Positions 52,910 to 59,951 of a stretch of DNA of 64,000 nt are shown here, piece by piece. The number at the start of each line of letters is the position of its first letter. Position 1 is the first letter of the stretch. Below the pieces are notes generated by a model. It searched no databases and was not told the origin of the DNA. It saw nothing but the letters and a program-made list of their open reading frames with translations. The stretch spans positions 62,001 to 126,000 of the forward strand of contig JAFIGX010000022.1 in NCBI GenBank assembly GCA_017849455.1, read 5' to 3'. The position numbers and the translations under genes are program-made. Source of the DNA: Pseudobacter sp. (GTDB lineage: Bacteria; Bacteroidota; Bacteroidia; Chitinophagales; Chitinophagaceae).

Positions 52910-55063
52910 ATGAAAAACCCTCATTTATTACTAACTGCTATTGTATGCCTTCTTGCATACAATTCTTTTTCTCAACCTATTTGCGGCTTCGATATCATAC
53001 ATCAGCGGGAAATGAACCTGAACCCGGCATATCGAAGGAATGTGCTCGAAAATGAGAAGCAGATCCAACGGATCATCCAGGAGCAGGATATCTCACGGTC
53101 ACTTAGCACGGAAGGGGCCAATCCTCCCGCCAGTCCACTGGCAACATTGTACACCATTCCTGTAGTGGTGCATGTGGTAAATACAGGTGGCGCGGTTGGG
53201 ACTATCTACAATCCCGACGACACCCGCATCATCAATACCCTCAATTACCTGAACGCCTGTTACAACGGTACTTATCCCGGCACTACACCAGGCGCTGGCG
53301 ATATCCAGGTCCAGTTCCAACTGGCAACCCGTGGCCCGAACTGCCAGGCCACCACCGGTATCGACAGAGTTGACGGCTCCTTCCTGGCCGGATATGTAGC
53401 GAATGGAGTAAAGGCAAATACGGCCGGTGTAGCAGATGCCGATCTGAAATATGCAGTGGGATGGAACCCCAGACTTTACTACAATGTTTATGTGGTCAAT
53501 AAGATCGACGGAGCTGATGGCACTGTTGGGCAGTTCATCGCCGGTTATGCTCTTTTCCCCGGAGCCTCTCCTGTGATGGATGGGATAGTGATGCTGGCCA
53601 CCCAAATGAATGTCGGAGCGAAAACATTACCGCACGAGATTGGTCATGCCCTGCAATTGTATCATCCCTTCCAGGGCTCGAACGATGTAACGCAATGCCC
53701 TCCGAATGCAGATTGTAACGTAGATGGTGACAAGGTATGTGATACTGATCCCATCAGCTACAACCAAAGTGGCGGTGTCGTCAATTTCACGCCACGCACC
53801 GGTACTAATTCCTGTAACGGTTTACCATATACGGACAATACGGAACGGAACTTCATGAACTATACGAATACCGGCGCCGCAGGTTATCTGTTTACCAATG
53901 GGCAGAAGACCCGGATGCTGGCAGCCATGAACCTGTACGATCGTGTTGCATTACCGGTTTCTCCGGCATTCTATACCTCATATCCATTGCCCACTTTTAC
54001 TCCGCCTGTTGCCGCTTGTCCTTCAGTAACCAGCAGCACTGGCCTTGGTGGTGGGTTTGCTGGACTGCTGAAAGTATCCGTCGATAATAAAACATTTGGT
54101 TCAGGCCCTACACCCGTAGATACAGGTTACCTGAATAACGCCAATAAATGTTTATACCTGATGCCACTTGTCGTGAATGGCAACTATGTTTTAACAACCA
54201 CCATGCTTGGTGTCAACAACGAACAGATCAGGGCCTGGATAGATTATAATAATGACGGGGTGTTCGACAATGCCACCGAGCAGCTTGTTCATAATACCAA
54301 CATCGGTATATTGACCAACAGTTATAACTCACTTTCCACTCCTTTCACTGTTCCTGCCGGTGCCACACAAAACACGATATTGCGGATGCGCATCATTGAA
54401 GAAATATCCACCGTTTATGGTGCAGGGTATAATATCACCGGCGCCTGCTACAACCCAACCTATGGTCAGGCAGAGGATTATCCTGTGATCATCACGGCCG
54501 CTCCGTTGCCGGTATTACTGGAATATTTTAAAGGAAGCCCGCTCAATAAATCCGTACGGCTTTCCTGGAAAACAGCCTTTGAACAAAATGCAGACGTTTT
54601 TGAAATAGAACGTTCCAACGATGGAACTCATTTCAGCAGGATCGGATCAGTACCTGCTACCGATAATTCCAATGGCTCCGCCTATCAGTACGATGATGCC
54701 GGTTATACCGGCTCTATCCTGTATTATCGACTGAAGCAGATCGATAAGGATGGACGGCCCACTTACAGCAATGTGATCACGATCAAACTCCCGGACCAGG
54801 ATGAAAGTATTGTATCCACACCCAATCCATTCTATGATCAGCTTACTGTTCGCGTGAGAACAACGGACCGGACTTCCGTAAGAGTGGACCTGGTGGATGT
54901 AACGGGACAACTGATCTATAGCAAACAGGCCAGTGTACTGAACGGCTCCCTGGTGGTCCCGGTCCCGAATACAACGCAGCTATCCGCCGGTATCTATTTT
55001 CTCCGGGTGACCATGAACGGTAAAACGATCACGAAAAAACTGGTGAAGGAGCAGCGGCCTTAA
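52910..55063 (+). CDS. secreted M43 metalloprotease with GEVED domain and T9SS signal
   Basis: 717 aa. Signal peptide (MKNPHLLLTAIVCLLAYNSFS). Protease domain about 80-345 with the zinc site LPHEIGHALQLYHPF (HExxHxxxxxH), several Cys, and a Met-turn candidate NFMNYTN: the pappalysin-type M43 family. A GEVED domain (about 370-540) ends GQAEDYPVIIT. A fibronectin-like part then leads to the type IX secretion signal: STPNPFYDQLTVRV ... AGIYFLRVTMNGKTITKKLV. So it is exported by the Por system and probably anchored at the cell surface. The gap 52619-52909 before it has no supported gene. Confidence 0.92.
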   Translation: MKNPHLLLTAIVCLLAYNSFSQPICGFDIIHQREMNLNPAYRRNVLENEKQIQRIIQEQDISRSLSTEGANPPASPLATLYTIPVVVHVVNTGGAVGTIYNPDDTRIINTLNYLNACYNGTYPGTTPGAGDIQVQFQLATRGPNCQATTGIDRVDGSFLAGYVANGVKANTAGVADADLKYAVGWNPRLYYNVYVVNKIDGADGTVGQFIAGYALFPGASPVMDGIVMLATQMNVGAKTLPHEIGHALQLYHPFQGSNDVTQCPPNADCNVDGDKVCDTDPISYNQSGGVVNFTPRTGTNSCNGLPYTDNTERNFMNYTNTGAAGYLFTNGQKTRMLAAMNLYDRVALPVSPAFYTSYPLPTFTPPVAACPSVTSSTGLGGGFAGLLKVSVDNKTFGSGPTPVDTGYLNNANKCLYLMPLVVNGNYVLTTTMLGVNNEQIRAWIDYNNDGVFDNATEQLVHNTNIGILTNSYNSLSTPFTVPAGATQNTILRMRIIEEISTVYGAGYNITGACYNPTYGQAEDYPVIITAAPLPVLLEYFKGSPLNKSVRLSWKTAFEQNADVFEIERSNDGTHFSRIGSVPATDNSNGSAYQYDDAGYTGSILYYRLKQIDKDGRPTYSNVITIKLPDQDESIVSTPNPFYDQLTVRVRTTDRTSVRVDLVDVTGQLIYSKQASVLNGSLVVPVPNTTQLSAGIYFLRVTMNGKTITKKLVKEQRP

Positions 55064-55065
55064 GA

Positions 55066-55926
55066 CTATTCTTTTTTTAACATGCCGGGCGTTTTTCCTG
55101 TGAACTTTTTGATCACGGTAGAAAAATATTGCTGGGAAGAAAAGTTCAATGAGTATGCCAGGTCTTTCAGGGAAAGGCCGGGCGATCGCTGCAGTTCCTT
55201 CACAGCAAATGCTACGCGGCGGCGTTGTACATAGTCCATCGGTGTAAATCCCGACAACTCCCTAAACCATCCCTTGAACCTCGATTCGGAAAAATTCGCT
55301 TCCCTTGCCAGCCGGGCAATGTTCAGGTCATCTTCGAGGTGGTCTTCTATGAACCGGTAAACCTGGTGGAGCCTTGTATGATCGGGCAATCGTTCGGCAG
55401 ACCGGCTTTTCTCCCAAACCTTCAGCAGGAATAACTGTGTCAGCAACCTGACCCGGATGCGAATGAACGCTGCCGGTTCTTTCGAACGCATGGTGGCAAA
55501 TATCTCTTCGAGGAACTTTTTGATCCCGGCCCCGCCGCTGAAATGTCTTTTTCCATTTTTCACCAAAGCCCGTAACAGGTAATCAAGGTCGTTACTGCCG
55601 GAAGCCTTCTTGCCGGTATCCAGGTTCAGGATAAACCAATACAGGCTCCCTTTCTCTTCAGGATAACCACCCGATCCATGCGATTCGTTGGGGAAGTGGA
55701 TAAAAAGGTCACCCCCTTTCACGAGGTATTTTTCATCATTCACGGCAAAGACCTGGCTGCCTTTATCATAATAGCATATCTCGATCATTTTGGAGTGTCG
55801 ATGGGCCTGCAGGTCTTTCTCCGCTTTCCGGTACCGATAATGGCCCAGCACGCAGAGCGGACCAAAGCCCATTCCCCGGAAATCGATGATAGTACGGTTG
55901 CGTGTTGAACGAACATCCAGTCGCAT
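55066..55926 (-). CDS. AraC-family regulator, probably of the divergent PhyH gene
   Basis: 286 aa. Cupin-type sensor domain about 1-130 (HRHSKMIEICYYDKGSQVFA, LVKGGDLFIHFPNESHG). DNA-binding domain at the end with both helix-turn-helix units: LNIARLAREANFSESRFKGW FRELSGFTPMDYV and LSLKDLAYSLNFSSQQYFST. It starts with MRLDVRSTRN (ATG 55926), and a consensus box sits 5 bp ahead, so the mRNA is close to leaderless. Divergent from the PhyH gene, with ACTATC repeats between them. Ligand unknown. Confidence 0.92.
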   Translation of the reverse strand: MRLDVRSTRNRTIIDFRGMGFGPLCVLGHYRYRKAEKDLQAHRHSKMIEICYYDKGSQVFAVNDEKYLVKGGDLFIHFPNESHGSGGYPEEKGSLYWFILNLDTGKKASGSNDLDYLLRALVKNGKRHFSGGAGIKKFLEEIFATMRSKEPAAFIRIRVRLLTQLFLLKVWEKSRSAERLPDHTRLHQVYRFIEDHLEDDLNIARLAREANFSESRFKGWFRELSGFTPMDYVQRRRVAFAVKELQRSPGLSLKDLAYSLNFSSQQYFSTVIKKFTGKTPGMLKKE

Positions 55927-55930
55927 GTAC

Positions 55931-55987
55931 CAAAGTTATCGATAGTGATTTTTATAAAAAAGTACTATCGTATAAAATTATACTATC
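55931..55987. promoter_or_regulatory. divergent promoter with ACTATC repeats
   Basis: On the minus strand TAACTTTG (55931-55938) is the -7 box of the araC gene. Beside it are GATAGT, then ACTATC at about 55965 and about 55981, a 16-18 bp spaced direct repeat with one inverted copy: a likely site for the AraC protein. Confidence 0.5.
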
Positions 55988-56029
55988 CTTATTTTGAAAT
56001 AGCGTTATTTTATTCTTCAAATATTTAAT

Positions 56030-56797
56030 ATGAAGCCCGTCATACTCACACCCGAGCAGATCGATCTTTTCAACCGGCAGGGTTACCTGGTGGTGGAACA
56101 ACTCATAGACCATGAAGAAACGGAGGCATACAGGAAGATCTACAATGCTTTTCTGCAAGGGGAGATCGATGCCGGCGCCAATCGTTCCGACCTGGGGATT
56201 GGATTGGGCGATAACAAATCCGTAGAAAACATCACGCAGATCATGTGGCCCAGTGATTTTGTGCCGGGCATCCTCGACAAAGCATATCATCAGCGGGCTC
56301 TGGGCATAGCACGTCAGCTCCAGGGCGATGATATGAGCATGGATTTCGATATGCTGATCGACAAAGCTCCGCATACCAACACCCCAACGCCCTGGCATCA
56401 GGATGCGGCCTACTGGATCAATATGCCGGATAAAAGGGCCGTCAGTTGCTGGCTTGCCCTCGATGATGCCACGATCGACAACGGTTGCATGTGGTATGTT
56501 CCAGGATCGCACCTGTTACCTTTACGGCCACATACAAGCGCCGGCGGAAAAGGCGGAGCACTGCGCTGCGAAGCCAGTGAGTCGGAGGGTATCGGGATCG
56601 GGATCGCCGCAGGCAGTTGCATTCTTCATCATGGTCAAACCCTGCACTACAGCCGGGGAAACAGTACCGGTTCACACAGGAGGGCCTATATCATCAATTT
56701 CAGACCGGCCGATATGATCGAGCTGGAAAGGGCGCAGGGCTTCGATCATGGAAGGAGTGGCGGCGCGGCCGACAGAAAGGTGAGGACGAAAAATTGA
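56030..56797 (+). CDS. phytanoyl-CoA dioxygenase (PhyH) family protein
   Basis: 255 aa Fe(II)/2-oxoglutarate-dependent oxygenase. The iron triad is visible: TPWHQDAAYWINMPDKRAV (His-x-Asp), later LHHGQTLHYSRGNSTG with the second His, and HRRAYIINFRP with the Arg that binds 2-oxoglutarate. N-terminus: ILTPEQIDLFNRQGYLVVEQ. Family substrates range from fatty acyl-CoA to amino acids and halogenated compounds, so the reaction is open. It is divergent from the AraC gene and probably under its control. Confidence 0.92.
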   Translation: MKPVILTPEQIDLFNRQGYLVVEQLIDHEETEAYRKIYNAFLQGEIDAGANRSDLGIGLGDNKSVENITQIMWPSDFVPGILDKAYHQRALGIARQLQGDDMSMDFDMLIDKAPHTNTPTPWHQDAAYWINMPDKRAVSCWLALDDATIDNGCMWYVPGSHLLPLRPHTSAGGKGGALRCEASESEGIGIGIAAGSCILHHGQTLHYSRGNSTGSHRRAYIINFRPADMIELERAQGFDHGRSGGAADRKVRTKN

Positions 56798-56818
56798 ACT
56801 GGAAGAACAGAAAATAGT

Positions 56819-57097
56819 TTATTTTCTACGAGGGACCTTCCGGGAAGCGTTATGCTGATTATAGACAAGCTCAAATAAAGTCTTCGCATCTATACCGATC
56901 AACCCGCTCAGGATGAAGATCTCTTTACAGGTGAGAAGGTCGGCATTATCGATGATCCTGTTCATTTTATTGAAATGGATACCCATATCCGCGGCTACCT
57001 GAGTTTTGGCAATATGTTCGAAAATATCTCTGAACATCGGTACATGACCGCCTTCGATTAGAATTTTTACCGTATTGTACCGCTTGTCCTTTGCCAT
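56819..57097 (-). CDS. small HTH-like protein (92 aa)
   Basis: MAKDKRYNTVKILIEGGHVPM, then FRDIFEHIAKTQVAADMGIH, then FNKMNRIIDNADLLTCKEIF and ILSGLIGIDAKTLFELVYNQ. The pattern (Q/K-x-VAADMGIHFNKMNRII) is a divergent cro/C1 helix-turn-helix, as in a recurring Bacteroidota family. Ends in a basic tail KVPRRK. It stands convergent to the PhyH gene with 21 bp between stops. Probably a DNA-binding regulator; target unknown. Confidence 0.72.
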   Translation of the reverse strand: MAKDKRYNTVKILIEGGHVPMFRDIFEHIAKTQVAADMGIHFNKMNRIIDNADLLTCKEIFILSGLIGIDAKTLFELVYNQHNASRKVPRRK

Positions 57098-57226
57098 TAT
57101 CCAAAGAAATGATTAAAGGACAAGTGAAATGGGTGCTACTACATACTAATAAGTAAATAACTTCTAAAAATACATTATTTTACTGCAAAATCAGAAGTAT
57201 TTTAAGGCAAATTAATTATATTCATA

Positions 57227-57270
57227 CTTTCATAGGATAAGGTTTAGTGGTTACGGCAAAAGATTAGTAC
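57227..57270 (+). repeat. two-copy motif GGATAAGGTTTA-N16-GATTAGTAC (copy 2)
   Basis: CTTTCATAGGATAAGGTTTA, GTGGTTAC and GATTAGTAC (57262-57270). Compared with 10149-10195: GGATAAGGTTTA and GATTAGTAC are identical, the flank CTTT-CAT-A is shared. It is followed by a hairpin TTTCGT-TTTCT-ACGAAA and then the terminator at 57308. Confidence 0.5.
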
Positions 57271-57307
57271 CGTTGTTTCGTTTTCTACGAAATGACGAGG
57301 AATTCAG

Positions 57308-57340
57308 AAACCGGTGTGCGCGATTTACACCGGTTTTATT
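57308..57340 (+). terminator. intrinsic terminator
   Basis: AAACCGGTGT (57308-57317) pairs with ACACCGGTTT (57327-57336), followed by TATT. Sits 40 bp before the stop of the SDR gene and could serve both strands. Confidence 0.75.
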
Positions 57341-57380
57341 ATTGCTTTTTGAATACCTCCTGCCAATTCCGGCCACCGGT

Positions 57381-58235
57381 TTAGGATGTCACACTTTCGC
57401 CTTCAAAGTTCGTAGCAGTGGCCAGTTCTTTCACAGCTACCATGTCCTGTTGCACGGCCGAGATCTTTTTGGCAGCCAGCTCATAGGCATCCTGCCCCAA
57501 AAAAAGATGTAAAGGAGCCGATTCGCGTGAAGCCATCTCGATCATCACGGCTGAAGCTTTGTCCGGGTCGCCAGGCTGGTTGCCATTGATATCGATCTGG
57601 TGAAGCAGTTGTATTTCGCGCACATCCGTATACTCACTGATAGGGTTCTGCGGTACGCCCAGTGAAGAGTCCAGGAAATTGGTCCGGAAATATCCTGGAG
57701 AAACGATCGTTACCTTGATGCCGAATTGCTTTACTTCCGCCGCCAGCGATTCGGAAAAGCCCTGCATGGCAAATTTGGTAGCGCAATAGATCCCAAATCC
57801 GGGGAATGATCCCGTAAACCCTCCGATCGATGAGATATTGAAGATATGGCCCGATCGCTGAAGGCGCATATAGGGCAATACTTTCCTGATCACATTCAAT
57901 GCCCCGAAAACATTGATGTCGAAGTTGGCCCTTGTTTCCGCATCGCTCAGTTCTTCGATGGCGCCGCTCAGTCCGTAACCGGCATTGTTCACCACCACAT
58001 CGATGCGTCCGAAATGATCGATCACCGAACGTATGCCTCTTTCCACATTGCGCTCATCCTTTAAATTCATGGTCAAAGGAAAAAAATCGCCGGGGGCCGC
58101 TCCTGCCACCTTTTGCAGTTCATTCACATTCCTGGAAGTGGCGGCCACACGATGGCCCGCTTTCAATAACGATTTCACCAGTGAGAGCCCCAGTCCTTTG
58201 GAAGCTCCTGTAATTAGCCAGACTTGTTGTTTCAT
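57381..58235 (-). CDS. short-chain dehydrogenase/reductase
   Basis: 284 aa NAD(P)-dependent oxidoreductase. Rossmann motif LITGASKGLGLSLVKSLL at the start, DVVVNNAGYGLSGAIEEL, and the catalytic IYCATKFAMQGFSESLA (Tyr-x3-Lys) with ISSIGG (Ser). Classical SDR; the substrate is unknown. The gene has a TTCAAAC-N14-TTCAAAC site 100 bp upstream, shared with the AraC gene at 58777, which suggests regulation by that protein, as in other SDR-AraC pairs. Confidence 0.93.
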   Translation of the reverse strand: MKQQVWLITGASKGLGLSLVKSLLKAGHRVAATSRNVNELQKVAGAAPGDFFPLTMNLKDERNVERGIRSVIDHFGRIDVVVNNAGYGLSGAIEELSDAETRANFDINVFGALNVIRKVLPYMRLQRSGHIFNISSIGGFTGSFPGFGIYCATKFAMQGFSESLAAEVKQFGIKVTIVSPGYFRTNFLDSSLGVPQNPISEYTDVREIQLLHQIDINGNQPGDPDKASAVMIEMASRESAPLHLFLGQDAYELAAKKISAVQQDMVAVKELATATNFEGESVTS

Positions 58236-58334
58236 TGCTGATTGATTGTTGTGCCTGAATAGAATTTCATCGATGTTATCCGGCCGGGTAACCTTTCAAA
58301 GGTAGGTACGGCAACAGCAGGCATTGTTACGCGG

Positions 58335-58362
58335 TTCAAACAGTTACTTATATAATTCAAAC
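58335..58362. promoter_or_regulatory. TTCAAAC-N14-TTCAAAC site upstream of the SDR gene
   Basis: Direct repeats TTCAAAC at 58335-58341 and 58356-58362, 21 bp apart start to start (two helical turns). The spacer contains TTACTTA. The same block occurs at 59737-59764. Fits an AraC-type dimer site. Confidence 0.65.
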
Positions 58363-58384
58363 AAGGGAAAATTATGGTGGGCGA

Positions 58385-58714
58385 TCAGCGCGATACACCT
58401 CCCAATTGGTGGATCTTGGTGATGGTATGAATGAGCTCCTGTAAATAGATCCGCTGGAGATGATCTGAGAACGCATAGCCTGATCCTTTTTCATCATACA
58501 TCTTCCGGAAGATCTGCATTACATGGCTGTCCTGGTCATCATCCAGCATATACACGCTGTTGCGGGCATCGTTGAAGATCGACAATGACCGGATATGCCG
58601 TAGGGAGCGCCTGGGGAGAAAGTCCTTATGAAATAAATAAAGGCAGGGTGCTACCGGCTGGTGCGGGAAATAACTGATCAGGTAAAGATTCTGTATCGTA
58701 GACAGGATGATCAT
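58385..58714 (-). pseudogene. fragment of an AraC-family regulator
   Basis: 109 codons that align to the middle of the neighbouring AraC protein: FPHQPVAPCLYLFHKDFLPR against TEQPTGYFCIFKEGFL, and IFRKMYDEKGSGYAFSDHLQ against IFEKMLEEISSDYMYKYDLL. The cupin start is missing at one end, and the entire C-terminal HTH at the other, where a stop follows LGGVSR. Hence it cannot bind DNA by itself. It is probably a decayed duplicate of the 58777 gene. A functional short ligand-binding protein is the alternative. Confidence 0.68.
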
Positions 58715-58776
58715 TGCTGGTGAGCTTGAAGCAATGGCGGCTGGCAGCAGCCATTTTGTTTCACCTGCCCGGCGGC

Positions 58777-59676
58777 TCAGGACCTGAAGGCTGAGGGCGT
58801 GAGATTTGTTTGCTTTTTGAAAAAATTGCTGAAATGCGAAGGCTCTTCAAAGCCCAGGCAGTAGCTGATCTCAGCTATGTTCCAGTTGGTATGTTTCAGC
58901 AGGGCCTTGGCCTCGCTCGCCAGCCTTTCACCGATATGATCCGTAGTGCTTTTGCCTGTAGTGAGGCGGATGGCACGGTTGAGATGGTTCACGTGCACGG
59001 ACAACTGCTCGGCAAAATCCCTGGCCGACCGCAGGGTGAACCGCTGCGACGGGGATTCGATGGGGAATTGTCGCTCCAGCAATTCCGTGAATACCGTAGT
59101 GATCCTTGCATTGGCATCTGAATGCTGGTATAATGTTTCCGTAGGTTGGATCTTCATCGCGTACAGGATCATCTCCATGGTATAGTTCCGGAGCAGATCG
59201 TATTTGTACATATAGTCAGAGCTGATCTCTTCCAGCATTTTTTCAAAAATGCCACTGATATATTTATCATTGGCTTCATTCAGAACATAGCTCGGCGTGT
59301 TGCCGATGGCAAACATCGGCAGTTCCCTGATATTGCTGCGCAGCCTTTCCGTGAGGAACCCTTCCTTGAAGATGCAAAAATAGCCGGTGGGCTGTTCGGT
59401 CAATGATTCAACCGTATAAGGTACACTGGGATTGAAAAAGATAAGCGTGGTGCCCGATACTTCGAGGCTCTTGTCGGCATAATGATAAATATTCCTTCCC
59501 CTGAACATGGAGATCTTATAGAAATCGCGCCGGCTGTATTGTACGGGCGCTTTGCCGGGCCCTACACAATCTTCTGTCCTGAATACATTGAAATGCCCAA
59601 TATCCTTTTTGAGATTATCGGGCATCCAGTTGAATTTCTTTTTGTAAAAATCCTCGAGTGTTTCCGTCTTCGTCAT
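58777..59676 (-). CDS. AraC-family transcriptional regulator
   Basis: 299 aa. Sensor domain about 1-175, then the DNA-binding domain: TLRSARDFAEQLSVHVNHLN RAIRLTTGKSTTDHI and NIAEISYCLGFEEPSHFSNF FKKQTNLTPSAFR, typical of the branch that controls an adjacent SDR. Starts MTKTETLEDFYKKKFNWMPD. A TTCAAAC repeat site lies 61 bp upstream and may serve autoregulation. Ligand unknown. Confidence 0.92.
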   Translation of the reverse strand: MTKTETLEDFYKKKFNWMPDNLKKDIGHFNVFRTEDCVGPGKAPVQYSRRDFYKISMFRGRNIYHYADKSLEVSGTTLIFFNPSVPYTVESLTEQPTGYFCIFKEGFLTERLRSNIRELPMFAIGNTPSYVLNEANDKYISGIFEKMLEEISSDYMYKYDLLRNYTMEMILYAMKIQPTETLYQHSDANARITTVFTELLERQFPIESPSQRFTLRSARDFAEQLSVHVNHLNRAIRLTTGKSTTDHIGERLASEAKALLKHTNWNIAEISYCLGFEEPSHFSNFFKKQTNLTPSAFRS

Positions 59677-59736
59677 AACCTATTGTTTGATCCCTGTTCC
59701 AAATGTACGCCTAATTGCAGCAACTCCTTTGCAGTA

Positions 59737-59764
59737 TTCAAACGATTACTTACAAAATTCAAAC
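59737..59764. promoter_or_regulatory. TTCAAAC-N14-TTCAAAC site upstream of araC
   Basis: TTCAAAC at 59737-59743 and 59758-59764; spacing and core (TTACTTA, AATTCAAACAA) equal those at 58335. Same orientation relative to the minus-strand genes. It also faces the TonB-receptor gene. Confidence 0.65.
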
Positions 59765-59780
59765 AACGGGCCGGCCTGGG

Positions 59781-59865
59781 AGTTGAAAGGTTAACAAGTT
59801 GGCATGTTGATAAGGGAACCCTGAACTATGAAGGTCCCCTTATCAACCTGTTAACCTTTCAACTT
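59781..59865. repeat. inverted-repeat element (GTTGATAAGG type) upstream of the TonB receptor
   Basis: Left arm 59781-59820 (AGTTGAAAGGTTAACAAGTT...), right arm 59833-59865. The reverse complement of the right arm AAGTTGAAAGGTTAACAGGT equals the left arm over its outer 17 bases and again over GTTGATAAGG-GACC. A stem of more than 25 bp with one bulge; a T-run follows at 59872-59878, so it may terminate. It is one of the five-member element family. Confidence 0.85.
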
Positions 59866-59951
59866 ATTAACTTTTTTCTGTTTCCTGTTCTCGTAACTGC
59901 AATTCCGTATTTTGAAAATCACTGGTTTAGATGGGCTGTAGCTTTGCGCCC

